Below are positions 32,348-41,595 of a DNA stretch of 47,809 nucleotides, one piece after another. The translations under genes were made by a program, and so were the position numbers. Source of the DNA: JAJTFW01 sp964534995. Lineage in GTDB: Bacteria > Bacteroidota > Bacteroidia > AKYH767-A > OLB10. Every line of letters starts with the position of its first letter. Position 1 is the first letter of the stretch. The stretch covers positions 1 through 47,809 of the forward strand of contig CAZHSC010000021.1 in NCBI GenBank assembly GCA_964534995.1, written 5' to 3'. The notes under the pieces are model-generated. The model did no database searches. It worked only from the letters and a program-made list of their open reading frames with translations, and was not told where the DNA came from.

Positions 32348-34015
32348 ATGGCTATTATTTTAAAGCTGAAAAAACTATCATTGCGGATGATGAAAGTGTT
32401 GAAAGGTAAAAAAGGCGATCCATTGTTCAGGAGATGCTGCTTCCTGTTGTTACCTGCTTTGTTTATGCTGCCGCTCCGGTCTCTCTCAAACGGTCCTGAC
32501 ACGGTTGTTCATATTCCCACCTTTTCATTTCCGGTTGACACCATCAGCGGATTGGTAGTAAATGAAAAAGAAATAAGAGCCGGCGTCCTGTATGATGTGG
32601 AAAGAGGAAAAATCATTTGGGAAAAGGACATGGACTATGCCTACCCGATCGCCTCGCTCACAAAAATGATGGTGTGCCTGCTGGCTTTTGAAGATATCAA
32701 AGCCGGCAGCGTTTGCCTGGATGATGAAATTACGGTAACCCGTACCTATAAGAAAAAGATAAAACGGCGCCGGTATACTACTTATACTGTTGAAGAACGG
32801 TATACACTCAACGATTTACTGAAAATGGCCATGGTGGCTTCACACAATGAAAGTACCGTATGGATTGCCAAACATTGCTCGGGTGACCTGCAAAGTTTTG
32901 TGGAAAGAATGAACCGGCGTTGTTTTGAGTTGGGGATGACAAAAACCCAATACTCTAACCCTTCCGGATTGCCGGCAATCATCCGGGAACTGGACAACAG
33001 CAGTTCACCCCGGGATCAGTTGATTCTGTCGCTTGAACTCCTGAAACACCCTGAGCTGATTGAGATCACTTCCATACCCTACGCAAGCATTTATAACGGA
33101 AAGGGAACGGTAAATTACCGGAATCACAATGGACTTGTCATTAATTACGGAATGGAAGTTGACGGATTAAAAACCGGATTTACCAAAGCCGCCGGCTTTT
33201 GCCTTGCCGCTACCGCAAAACGCGGAGGGCATCGGTTAATCAGTATCGTTTTTGGATGCCGCAGCCCGTGGATCCGAAATGGCATTGTTGCCTCCATGAT
33301 GAATACCTATTACGAAGCTATCAAACTCGGGCGTTTAGGAGAAGGCGTACCGGATGCAGAAAATTCAATCGCTTTTCTTGACAGTGTATACCAGGGTCTG
33401 GCTAAAATAGAACCTGTCATCGACCAAAAGCAAGGCGATGAAAGCAACGAAGAGAGTTACGGTTATACCTATAAAACAATCAATCAGAAAATCAAGAAAC
33501 AGCATACTGTCAGAACGGGTGATAACCTTGGGAAAATCGCGGACAGATACAATGTCCAGGTCAGTGACCTGAAAAAGTGGAACAAGCTGAGAGGTTCTAT
33601 TATTAAAAAGGGACAGAAGCTTTATGTATATACCACCGTTAAAAAAAGAATACCCGTAAAACTGATTGTTGACCCGGATGAGTCCATTGCGGATATGCAA
33701 CCATCTTCAGACACCAGTGACCAGTGTGAAACTGAAATGCATAGTCAGCACATTGCCGATTCACAAAACAAAACCAAAATCAACAACGATATCAAAACGG
33801 ATACAGCTGCCTATGATATCAGAGAAAAAGCAGGTGAAACCGGGGGTGCGGGCAGGAAGTTTATTTATCACACCGTTCAGCCCGGCGATACACTCTGGAA
33901 CATAGCCCAGAAATATCAGGCAGACATTAAAATCATCAAAAAGCTAAACAATATTAATAACAGCAACCTCCTGAAAAGAGGAACCAGGATAAAGGTTCCC
34001 CTGAAAGGGAGTTGA
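32348..34015 (+). CDS. D-alanyl-D-alanine carboxypeptidase (S11) with two LysM domains
   Basis: Trims D-Ala from peptidoglycan stem peptides. The 555-residue protein has a hydrophobic signal or anchor (about 31-47) and an S11 penicillin-binding catalytic domain with SxxK (Ser103-Leu-Thr-Lys106), SxN (Ser165-His-Asn167) and KTG (275-277). After a linker comes a first LysM domain (about 385-428, HTVRTGDNLGKIADRYN), a polar Ser/Asp/Thr/Lys-rich spacer, and a second LysM (about 507-551, YHTVQPGDTLWNIAQKY). LysM modules bind peptidoglycan and here replace the C-terminal amphipathic membrane anchor of PBP5/DacA. Own promoter; DUF4468 follows 28 bases downstream. Confidence 0.93.
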   Translation: MAIILKLKKLSLRMMKVLKGKKGDPLFRRCCFLLLPALFMLPLRSLSNGPDTVVHIPTFSFPVDTISGLVVNEKEIRAGVLYDVERGKIIWEKDMDYAYPIASLTKMMVCLLAFEDIKAGSVCLDDEITVTRTYKKKIKRRRYTTYTVEERYTLNDLLKMAMVASHNESTVWIAKHCSGDLQSFVERMNRRCFELGMTKTQYSNPSGLPAIIRELDNSSSPRDQLILSLELLKHPELIEITSIPYASIYNGKGTVNYRNHNGLVINYGMEVDGLKTGFTKAAGFCLAATAKRGGHRLISIVFGCRSPWIRNGIVASMMNTYYEAIKLGRLGEGVPDAENSIAFLDSVYQGLAKIEPVIDQKQGDESNEESYGYTYKTINQKIKKQHTVRTGDNLGKIADRYNVQVSDLKKWNKLRGSIIKKGQKLYVYTTVKKRIPVKLIVDPDESIADMQPSSDTSDQCETEMHSQHIADSQNKTKINNDIKTDTAAYDIREKAGETGGAGRKFIYHTVQPGDTLWNIAQKYQADIKIIKKLNNINNSNLLKRGTRIKVPLKGS

Positions 34016-34043
34016 GGGCTTTTCCCAATGACAACATAGCACC

Positions 34044-34604
34044 ATGATCAAACACAACCTTATATCCACCCTTACAGGAGTCATCCTGCCTTTGTTCCTC
34101 AGCGCTCAGGAACAACAGCAATCACCCCAGTTGCCTGTTGATGACAAAACCGGTAAAATCTCGTATATAAAAGTCAATGAAGTGAGCGGTGCCACAACGG
34201 CAGTACTTTATCAGCGCGCGTTAAACTGGGCCATGTCGTTTTACAAGAACCCGGGGGATGTTATCAGGGAAAGGGATTCGGTTGCCGGAAAAATCGTTTG
34301 CAAGGCACGTTTTAAAATCATGAATACTCCTGACAAAAAGGGCTTCGCCACCGATGCAGGCAATGTTATGTATACGCTGACTCTTCAATCTAAGGATGGC
34401 CGCTACCGTTATGAACTCACCGATTTTAACTGGAAGCAACAATCCTATTATGCCTGTGAAAAGTGGATGGACAAGAGCAAGCCTTCTTATACCCCTGAAT
34501 TCAGCCACTACCTGCAACAACTGAATACCACCTCACAGGAGGCCTTAAAAAGCCTGGAGAAGGCCATGTCCACCGCGGCAGAAACAAAAGCCGACGACTG
34601 GTGA
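34044..34604 (+). CDS. DUF4468 exported protein (TBP-like fold)
   Basis: A 186-residue protein with a signal peptide (about residues 1-21, ending LFLSAQ) and a DUF4468 domain: LPVDDKTGKISYIKVNEV, then ATTAVLYQRALNWAMSFY, then ARFKI and YTLTLQSKDGRYRYELTDF. The family is widespread in Bacteroidota, predicted periplasmic, function unknown. It is probably co-transcribed with the LysM carboxypeptidase. Its TGA stop abuts the opposite-strand stop of the amidohydrolase (shared palindrome TGATCA), with no spacer for a terminator. Confidence 0.85.
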   Translation: MIKHNLISTLTGVILPLFLSAQEQQQSPQLPVDDKTGKISYIKVNEVSGATTAVLYQRALNWAMSFYKNPGDVIRERDSVAGKIVCKARFKIMNTPDKKGFATDAGNVMYTLTLQSKDGRYRYELTDFNWKQQSYYACEKWMDKSKPSYTPEFSHYLQQLNTTSQEALKSLEKAMSTAAETKADDW

Positions 34605-35783
34605 TCACCCGGCGCGCTTGCAGGTAATGCTCTCCTGAAATTCCGGCTTTTCGGGATTCACATTTTCCAAACCCACTAAGCCGGGTTTCATACCAACTTT
34701 AATTTTGCCATAGCGCGATTCCTGTCCAAGAAATTCTGCGCCATTGAATGTGGCCCATTGCACCAGGGTTTCAAAAGGCACTTCTTTAAAATTCGCGCTG
34801 ATAATTTTCAGTTCGTTCAGTACTGAAAGTTTCGCATTGGATGCGAGGCTGTCGGTACCTATTGTAAGCTTCACGCGGTTTCTGTACAACTCATGTACCG
34901 GTGGCAGTGTCCCGTTGATGAACAGGTTTGCTGACGGGCACAGGCACCAGTACAAATGAGAATGGATCCTTTCCGCGTCCATCATATCCTCTACCCTTGT
35001 ATAGGTATTATGAACCAGCTGAACCCGGTTTTCCTGAGGAAAATATGGTAATAAATAGCGAAGCGGGGATACCTCGCCGAAAGGCATAAAATCACTCAAA
35101 TCAATTCCCGCGGAAACAAATGTTTCATACAAGGGGCCCGACTTATAACTGCATAACAAAAACTCCTCCCGTGATTCATGCATATGTATACTCAGGGGAT
35201 CGTCCGGAAGAATGGATTTGAAAATTTCGGCATACAATTCAGGAATCATGGAATAAGGCGCATGGGGTGACAAACTGGCGGAAGCACAGGGTGCCGCGCG
35301 AAATGTATTCAGAAGAGAAAATGCACCGGCTATCTTCTCCCGGATCTTTGACTTTTCAAAACCGAACAACTCTATGAAAGTATGATACCGGATATTGCTA
35401 TGCTTTTTAACAGGTGCCGATTCATCCGTGTTCGAGATATCTCCTACCAGGGTAATGCCCTCCATTTCCATGGCAGCATCCGCCCTGAACATCGCTTTAC
35501 GGCGTTCTTCCGGAGATGCCAGATAGCGGATTGACAACAGCTGCCGGATAAATCCGGACAAGCCATCTTCGCGTTCCCTGATCATTCCCTGCAAGTGAGA
35601 AAGCTCCAGGTGACAATGCGCATTTACAAAGCCCGGAATAATCACCGGATAATCGGCAGCAATGCCTTCTGCTTTGCCCTCCGAAATCTCCACCACGGTA
35701 CCGTCATCGGAAACCTGCAGCGTCGCGTTCGTCAATGGCGGGCCATCATTGGTGATCAGTAAGGAAGTGGTTAATACATTCAT
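34605..35783 (-). CDS. Amidohydrolase-family metal-dependent deaminase
   Basis: A 392-residue amidohydrolase-superfamily enzyme. A small beta-sandwich is followed by the TIM barrel with HCH metal ligands in GFVNAHCHLELSH (His56, His58). LSPHAPYSM, IHMHESREE, VQLVHNTYT and CLCPSANLFINGTLP lead to the catalytic Asp in IGTDSLASN. The pattern is that of the aminofutalosine/S-adenosylhomocysteine/chlorohydrolase group, so aminodeoxyfutalosine deaminase (menaquinone synthesis by the futalosine route) is a candidate, but other purine- or amine-linked substrates are possible. It is 30 bases downstream of the phospholipase D-like gene and probably in the same transcript. Confidence 0.85.
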   Translation of the reverse strand: MNVLTTSLLITNDGPPLTNATLQVSDDGTVVEISEGKAEGIAADYPVIIPGFVNAHCHLELSHLQGMIREREDGLSGFIRQLLSIRYLASPEERRKAMFRADAAMEMEGITLVGDISNTDESAPVKKHSNIRYHTFIELFGFEKSKIREKIAGAFSLLNTFRAAPCASASLSPHAPYSMIPELYAEIFKSILPDDPLSIHMHESREEFLLCSYKSGPLYETFVSAGIDLSDFMPFGEVSPLRYLLPYFPQENRVQLVHNTYTRVEDMMDAERIHSHLYWCLCPSANLFINGTLPPVHELYRNRVKLTIGTDSLASNAKLSVLNELKIISANFKEVPFETLVQWATFNGAEFLGQESRYGKIKVGMKPGLVGLENVNPEKPEFQESITCKRAG

Positions 35784-35813
35784 CGTTTAAAGCTAATGAA
35801 TAAAGCAGCGGGA

Positions 35814-36983
35814 TCAGGCATCCTTACCGGGTTTAATATTTAAAAAAAACAAAATACGCATGGACCAGCTGATTATTTTATAGGAAATCCAGTTCATCAG
35901 CCGCGTAGCGAAGAACTTCGACTTCATCACATCACCACTTTTAATCTCGATACATTTTTCCTGCATAAGCGATTTCAATTCGAGGGCCACCTCCTCCGAA
36001 AACTTCTTGTCCATCACTTCAAGGTTCATTTCAATACTCAGAAATTCACTGAGGTGATTCAGGTTGTGAGAGCCTATACTGACCCATCTGTTGTCTACCA
36101 CACAAACTTTGGCGTGCAACACCGCTTCTTCGTATTCAAATATGCGGATATTATTTTCGAGCAGGCGGTTGTATAAAAAAGCCATTGCCGGCTTCATGAA
36201 GGGTACATCGCTGTTCCGGCTCACAACGAGGAAAATTTTTCTGTTTCGCTTTGCTGAGCGTACCAGAATTTTCAGCAAGCGGCGGGAAGGAATAAAATAA
36301 CTGGCCACAATAATTATTTCATGATCCGCCCGGTTCAACATTAGCTTATAGCCGGCTGATATTTCATTCATCCTCCGCAGCCAGTCATTGATGGTAATTC
36401 TTACACTGACCCCCTCCTTTGTTCCGGGTAAGGGAATTGATTTTCTGTCTGAAATAAGCTGCCGCCGGTTAAACCGCCGGTTAAAAATGCGGTCGCACAC
36501 CAAATTGATTTGAGAGGCCACCGGACCGGAGACCAGCACGCCGTAATCCAGCCATGGCACTTTACCTCCGAAACCACTGTACTTGTCGGCAATATTGATA
36601 CCCGCCACCAGGGCGGTCTTGCTGTCGGCCACGCACACTTTATGATGAAGCCTTCTGCCGGAATGAAACAGTCCACGAAAACTTAAGGGCGAAAAGAAAC
36701 GAAAGTTAATTCCATAGTTCCGCATTTTCTCTTTAAAAGATGCACCCAGGTTCAGGGAACCAAAGCCATCCACCACCAGGTACACCTTCACCCCACGGCT
36801 TGCCGCTTCGCGCAAGGCATCCACAATTACTTCACCCGTATTGTCAGATTCAAGAATATAAACCTGAAGGTGCAGGCTTTCAACGGCCGACTCCATCAAC
36901 TCCAGGAGCGCATCAAAATATTCCGTTCCTCCGTGAACCAGTTTCACGGAATGCCCGGAAATAAAATCTTTACTGTGCGACAT
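35814..36983 (-). CDS. Phospholipase D-like protein (cardiolipin synthase-type)
   Basis: A 389-residue protein with two HKD motifs, HxKx4D at His113-Lys115-Asp120 followed by VAGIN, and at His290-Lys292-Asp297 followed by SIGSHN. These together form the catalytic site of PLD-superfamily phosphatidyltransferases. There are no N-terminal transmembrane segments; one or two C-terminal hydrophobic or amphipathic stretches (about 355-385) may bind the membrane. This resembles ClsB-type cardiolipin synthases, but nuclease or other phospholipid transfer activities share the motif. A -7 promoter element lies 7 bases before the ATG. Confidence 0.88.
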   Translation of the reverse strand: MSHSKDFISGHSVKLVHGGTEYFDALLELMESAVESLHLQVYILESDNTGEVIVDALREAASRGVKVYLVVDGFGSLNLGASFKEKMRNYGINFRFFSPLSFRGLFHSGRRLHHKVCVADSKTALVAGINIADKYSGFGGKVPWLDYGVLVSGPVASQINLVCDRIFNRRFNRRQLISDRKSIPLPGTKEGVSVRITINDWLRRMNEISAGYKLMLNRADHEIIIVASYFIPSRRLLKILVRSAKRNRKIFLVVSRNSDVPFMKPAMAFLYNRLLENNIRIFEYEEAVLHAKVCVVDNRWVSIGSHNLNHLSEFLSIEMNLEVMDKKFSEEVALELKSLMQEKCIEIKSGDVMKSKFFATRLMNWISYKIISWSMRILFFLNIKPGKDA

Positions 36984-36990
36984 TCTGCTA

Positions 36991-36998
36991 CAAAGGTA
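36991..36998 (-). promoter_or_regulatory. Putative -7 element (TACCTTTG) of the phospholipase D-like gene
   Basis: The minus strand reads TACCTTTG, matching TAnnTTTG, with only seven bases (TAGCAGA) before the ATG. No -33 TTTG is seen at the usual distance. Confidence 0.45.
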
Positions 36999-37081
36999 AA
37001 AGCAATTCCATCAGGTGGTGTATGCTGAAGCCGGCGGTGTTCCGGGAAAAAAACAGATGTATAACCAGGGTCAGGATGTCA

Positions 37082-39577
37082 TTACTCGTGAAAATACACC
37101 CGTTTCACCCTTTCGGAAATCCCCGTGAGGACTTCGTAGGGAATAGTTCCTGTTTGTGAGGCGATATCAAGAATTGAAGGGTCCTGGCCAAAAACAATCA
37201 CCTCTGACCCTTCGCGGGCCGGAATGCCGGTTATATCAATCATGGTCATATCCATACATACACTGCCAACAACCGGCGCAAACTGGCCCATCACCATCAT
37301 ACGACCTACCCCATTACTCAGCCTGCGGCTCAGTCCATCTGCGTAACCGATACCCACTGTGGCAATCGTCATTTCCCTTTGCGCCTTTCCCTTTCGGCTA
37401 TAGCCAATAGTTTCACCGGCTTTCACCTGCTTGATTTGAGAAATCGTAGTTTTGAGCGTGGCCACCATTTGCAGTTGCCTTTGTTCATGAGCACTTGAGG
37501 CGAAACCATGAAGGCCGATTCCCAGGCGCACCATATCCAATTGGGCGGCGGGAAAGCGAAGGATACCGGATGAATTCAGAATATGTCTTAACACCGGATA
37601 ATTAAAATGTGAACTCAGGGCTTCGCTCATTTTACCAAACAGTTCGATTTGCTGATTGGTAAATGCATCATGTTCCGGTTCATCGCTGGCCACGAGATGT
37701 GAAAAAACGGAGGCGACCTTTATGTATTTATTATTCTTCAGTCGTACTATTAATTCATTTAACTCCTGTTCTTCAAAACCCAGTCTTTTCATGCCGGTAT
37801 CAAATTCGATATGTACCGGAAAACGTCCCCTGGTTGAATCTATCCCTCTTCTCCGCAAAGCTTCCGTGAAACTATTCAATACCCTGAAACTGTATATTTC
37901 AGGCTCCAGTCTGTAGCTGATCATGGCATCAAAGCTCTGCTCCTCTGGATTCATCACCATAATAGGCAAGGTAATTCCTGTTTTCCGCAATTCCACTCCT
38001 TCATCTGCATAGGCTACGGCTAGGTAATCGGCACGGTGAAACTGAAGTACATTGGCAATTTCGAAACTCCCGCTGCCATATGAAAACGCCTTTACCATAA
38101 CCATCAGTTTGGTTTCACTCTTGAGTCTCGATTTAAACAAATTGAGGTTATGCACAATGGCATTCAGGTTTATCTCGAGTATGGTTTCATGGGCTTTCTG
38201 CTGCAGTGCGCGGGATATCCTTTCAAAACCAAAGGTGCGGGCGCCTTTAATCAGAATAGTTTCATTATTAAATGCCGAATAATTCAGTTCAGAAAGAAAC
38301 TCATCGGTGTCCTTGTAAAACTGCTTTTCCAAATCAAACTGATCCTGCTGGCGCTGCAAGGCAGGCCCTATGCCAATCACCCTTACGATCCCCTTCTGCT
38401 GCAGCAAATCCGATACCTGCCTGTACAAATATTTTTCATCCTTGCCACTTTGAAGAATATCGCTCAGGATTACCGTTTTTTTCCTGTGCTGCTTTTGCTG
38501 ATTCATAAAATCCAATGCGATGGTGAGGGAGCCCAAGTCGGAATTATATGAATCATTAATCACCGAACAGTTATTAATGCCTTCTTTCATTTCCAGGCGC
38601 ATGGCAACGGGACTGAGTAATTCCATACGTTGCGAAATGATCTCCCTGTCCACCTCAAGTAACAACAGGACTGACCAACAATGGATGGCGTTCTCCACCG
38701 ATGCATCATCCGTAAAAGGAATTCTGATACTTAAAAATTCATTTTTATATATGCCCTGCACTTCGGTTTCATGTTCTTTTTTCTGAATGCGCCCGATCTG
38801 CAAATCGGCCCGGCTTTTCTTTGACCAGGTAAAAACAGATACGGAAGGATCAGGAAGACCCTCTTTCAGTACACAATCATGAATACCGGAATAATCCCTG
38901 CAATAAATCAATTTATCTGCCCTGGCGAACAATTTTATTTTTTCACTGATCTTCAGCCGCACGTCCGAAAAATTTTCATCATGGGCTGTGCCGATATTGG
39001 TAAATACACCGATGGAAGGTCTGATTATCTTTTCCAGATGAATCATTTCATCCGGTTTTGATATCCCCGCCTCAAAAATACAGAGGTCATTCGCTTCGGT
39101 TATCTGCCATACACTTAAAGGTACCCCTACCTGCGAATTGTAACTTTTAGGGCTTCTTACGATATTATAATCTTCACGCAAGAGTTGGTAGAGCCATTCC
39201 TTGACAATGGTTTTTCCGTTACTTCCCGTAACACCAATTACCGGAACATTAAACTGCATCCGGTACCAGGACGTAAGGTCCTGCAACGCTTTCAATGCAT
39301 CCGATACCAGAATATAATTTGCCTGAACTCCTGGGAGGATCGCCTCCTCTCTGGTAATAACAAAGGAACGAACCCCGTTTCCGTATAATTCCGCAATAAA
39401 CTCATGGCCGTCGTGACGTACGCCTTGTATTGCGAAAAAAAGACTTTGCCCTGCACTGACCAGTTTACGGCTGTCAGTAATCAGCTGGGATATTCCGGCA
39501 TGATCGGGAAGCTGGATCAAGGCCCTTGCATGCATTACCGGGGCAATCTCATCCAGCCGAAATAAGCGATGCGACAT
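37082..39577 (-). CDS. murF-alr: Fused UDP-MurNAc-tripeptide:D-Ala-D-Ala ligase / alanine racemase
   Basis: A fusion of two peptidoglycan enzymes in 831 residues. The MurF part (1 to about 460) has an N-terminal UDP-binding domain, the ATP P-loop VIGVTGSNGKT (about 114-123), the TNIGTAHDENF motif and a C-terminal Mur ligase domain with NDSYNSDLGS. The alanine racemase part (about 465-831) has the PLP Lys496 in MVKAFSYGSG and the catalytic Tyr745 in VGIGYADGLSRR. Alr makes D-Ala, the building block of the D-Ala-D-Ala that MurF adds. The fusion is known in Bacteroidota. The MurF P-loop carries GKT-I where many MurFs have GKT-T or GKT-S, a small deviation. It is 6 bases downstream of tdk. Confidence 0.96.
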   Translation of the reverse strand: MSHRLFRLDEIAPVMHARALIQLPDHAGISQLITDSRKLVSAGQSLFFAIQGVRHDGHEFIAELYGNGVRSFVITREEAILPGVQANYILVSDALKALQDLTSWYRMQFNVPVIGVTGSNGKTIVKEWLYQLLREDYNIVRSPKSYNSQVGVPLSVWQITEANDLCIFEAGISKPDEMIHLEKIIRPSIGVFTNIGTAHDENFSDVRLKISEKIKLFARADKLIYCRDYSGIHDCVLKEGLPDPSVSVFTWSKKSRADLQIGRIQKKEHETEVQGIYKNEFLSIRIPFTDDASVENAIHCWSVLLLLEVDREIISQRMELLSPVAMRLEMKEGINNCSVINDSYNSDLGSLTIALDFMNQQKQHRKKTVILSDILQSGKDEKYLYRQVSDLLQQKGIVRVIGIGPALQRQQDQFDLEKQFYKDTDEFLSELNYSAFNNETILIKGARTFGFERISRALQQKAHETILEINLNAIVHNLNLFKSRLKSETKLMVMVKAFSYGSGSFEIANVLQFHRADYLAVAYADEGVELRKTGITLPIMVMNPEEQSFDAMISYRLEPEIYSFRVLNSFTEALRRRGIDSTRGRFPVHIEFDTGMKRLGFEEQELNELIVRLKNNKYIKVASVFSHLVASDEPEHDAFTNQQIELFGKMSEALSSHFNYPVLRHILNSSGILRFPAAQLDMVRLGIGLHGFASSAHEQRQLQMVATLKTTISQIKQVKAGETIGYSRKGKAQREMTIATVGIGYADGLSRRLSNGVGRMMVMGQFAPVVGSVCMDMTMIDITGIPAREGSEVIVFGQDPSILDIASQTGTIPYEVLTGISERVKRVYFHE

Positions 39578-39583
39578 TTTTAT

Positions 39584-40189
39584 TTAATAAGCTATCTGAC
39601 TCTGCATGGGTGAACCCTTCATCTCATTCACAAAACAAGAGCGGCACAAAGGAACATAGCTTTCTTTTTCGCCCAGTAAAATCAGGGAAGAATCTTTAAC
39701 AATACGATGCGAATGTGTTGCCAGGTCGCCGCAATTCATGCAGATGGCATGCACCTTTGTAATATAATCAGCAATAGCCAGGAGCTGTGGCATCGGCCCA
39801 AAAGGTTTTCCGAGATAATCCATATCGAGTCCTGCCACTATTACCCGCGTACCATTATTGGCGAGGGTTTCACAAACATAGGGTAACTGATCATCAAAAA
39901 ACTGCGCTTCGTCCACACCGATTACATCCACTTCATGACCCAGAAGTAAAATATTTGACGAGGCTGGCACAGGGGTACTTTGTATGGCATTGGCGTCATG
40001 AGATACAATATTTACTTCATCATAGCGCAGTTCAATGGACGGTTTAAAAATCTCCACCTGCTGACGCGCAATTTTAGCTCTTTTCAGACGACGTATCAAT
40101 TCTTCCGTCTTTCCGGAGAACATACAGCCGGCAATCACTTCGATCCAGCCCCGCCTGGTCTGATCGCGCTTGGTTTGTTCGAGAAACAT
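39584..40189 (-). CDS. tdk: Thymidine kinase
   Basis: Phosphorylates thymidine in nucleoside salvage. The 201-residue type II thymidine kinase has the P-loop GCMFSGKT (about 21-28), the Walker-B-like VDEAQFF, and a zinc-binding lasso domain with CMNC and CRSC pairs. The open frame begins with a TTG at 40207; the ATG at 40189 (MFLEQTKRDQ) is the proper start. It heads an operon with murF-alr, 6 bases downstream. Confidence 0.95.
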   Translation of the reverse strand: MFLEQTKRDQTRRGWIEVIAGCMFSGKTEELIRRLKRAKIARQQVEIFKPSIELRYDEVNIVSHDANAIQSTPVPASSNILLLGHEVDVIGVDEAQFFDDQLPYVCETLANNGTRVIVAGLDMDYLGKPFGPMPQLLAIADYITKVHAICMNCGDLATHSHRIVKDSSLILLGEKESYVPLCRSCFVNEMKGSPMQSQIAY

Positions 40190-40270
40190 TATTGAATGAA
40201 TTGGCAACTAATTTAGCATTAGTTCATCAGAAGGGACACGAATTGTTAATAACCTCCGGTTTCGGTTGAT

Positions 40271-40306
40271 AAAAGACAGGGCCGGAGAGACGTCACCAGC
40301 CCTGTC
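40271..40306 (-). terminator. Rho-independent terminator of the HmuY/TonB operon
   Basis: On the minus strand a perfect 8-bp stem GACAGGGC / GCCCTGTC with a 16-base loop is followed by TTTT, 17 bases past the stop codon of the T9SS-sorted HmuY-like gene. Confidence 0.75.
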
Positions 40307-40323
40307 CTTTCAGCTTGTTGACA

Positions 40324-41583
40324 TTAATTAATGATAAGCCTGGAAACCTGCAACTCTTTACCCTGACGAATGCGTACCTGGTACATGCCTGCCTGAAGCG
40401 ATGTCAGGTCAAGTACAATGCGCTGTAACCCGGCACCCAGGAATGTTTCCGTTTTGGAAACCGTCCGTCCGTTCAGATCCATGATTTCTATCAAAGCTGT
40501 TTCCGATACATCCGACTGCAACATCAGCGTTGCAAAATCATTTGCCGGATTGGGATAGATCCCAAAAGTTTTTAAAGGTGTATTATCAAATAAACCTGTA
40601 GACACAGCAGGTCCTTTTGAAAAGAAAAACAAACCGGTAGAAGATCCGTCAAATCCTGTAAATATCATTTTCCATGTATTTCCCTGACGGTCGGTCACAA
40701 AATACACCAGTGAATCTGAAATCAGCCAGGTGTTATTATTGAAATCATAGGTCTTCCAGTCGAAACCAATGGTATTGATCAGATGACTGAAACCAAAAGC
40801 GCCCGGTGCACTGATGGCTGTATCCACCGGATATGCCTTTGCTACAAAGACGCTGTCGTTGCTCAATACCCCTGTTACCTTATACATGTACGGTGTAAGG
40901 GTAAGGTACTGGCAAAAGGTAAGATCCCAGGTATTATAGACAGGTTCCCTGTCGATGCTGGAATTGTTCACCAGGGAATAATAACCGAAATACTTTCCGC
41001 CAAAGGCCGGCTTGGCCAGGGAAGCAGTAATTTCATTGCTGCCATCCAGGTTGGCCCATTTGAAGTTATACACCCCGCCGCTGAGAGAAATAATCATTAA
41101 TTTCCTGTAATCAGATGCTCCGATTTTTATAAAATAGACGGAGTCACCGGTGATTACATGCGTAAACTGATCGTAATACCCCCATCCCAGGTCGAATGAA
41201 TTGGCTGTATCATTGCTGCGGTTAAAGGCGCCCGCATCCCAGCTAGTATCCGCGTTGAAGAGTTCGTAGGCAGGATTGCTTACTATACCGGTTGTGTCGG
41301 TAGCGAGCATGGCCGACCATTGCGAAACCGCTTTATCAGCCCTCCAAAGCCTCACGTTATTTTTGGAATTTATCAGAATGGAAGCCGCGAAGCCGCGTAT
41401 CTGAAAGGCCAGGTCCCAGTCCGTATTGCTGACGTTGCTGAGTTCCCCTGCCGACATACTATAATACACCTGGTTGGTATAGTTTTGCTGGATTGAGACC
41501 AGATCGGCCACCATCTGTGCCCTGCTGCTACCGGCACAGGTTACGAAAACCAGTACCACTACATATTTTGTAAACCTTTTCAT
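40324..41583 (-). CDS. HmuY-like protein with T9SS type A sorting domain
   Basis: A 419-residue exported protein. It has a signal peptide (about 1-22), two HmuY-like segments with NTDWDLAFQIRG...ILINS and, later, NTWDLTFCQYLT and GFDWKTYDFNNNTW, and a C-terminal T9SS type A domain (about 345-419; starts IYPNPANDF, ends ELQVSRLIIN). HmuY proteins bind heme outside the cell and hand it to a TonB receptor. This one should cross the outer membrane by T9SS and be either surface-attached or released. It resembles the upstream lipoprotein (shared GFDWKxYDFNN and WD[LI]xFxxY), a likely gene duplication. It is last of a three-gene operon, 12 bases after its neighbour. Heme binding is inferred; the ligand residues cannot be assigned. 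Confidence 0.83.
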   Translation of the reverse strand: MKRFTKYVVVLVFVTCAGSSRAQMVADLVSIQQNYTNQVYYSMSAGELSNVSNTDWDLAFQIRGFAASILINSKNNVRLWRADKAVSQWSAMLATDTTGIVSNPAYELFNADTSWDAGAFNRSNDTANSFDLGWGYYDQFTHVITGDSVYFIKIGASDYRKLMIISLSGGVYNFKWANLDGSNEITASLAKPAFGGKYFGYYSLVNNSSIDREPVYNTWDLTFCQYLTLTPYMYKVTGVLSNDSVFVAKAYPVDTAISAPGAFGFSHLINTIGFDWKTYDFNNNTWLISDSLVYFVTDRQGNTWKMIFTGFDGSSTGLFFFSKGPAVSTGLFDNTPLKTFGIYPNPANDFATLMLQSDVSETALIEIMDLNGRTVSKTETFLGAGLQRIVLDLTSLQAGMYQVRIRQGKELQVSRLIIN

Positions 41584-41595
41584 TTGTATGAGAAT

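Noticed and set aside
37082..39577. MurF-Alr fusion as a novelty
   Set aside because: This fusion is already known in Bacteroidota; both active sites are intact.
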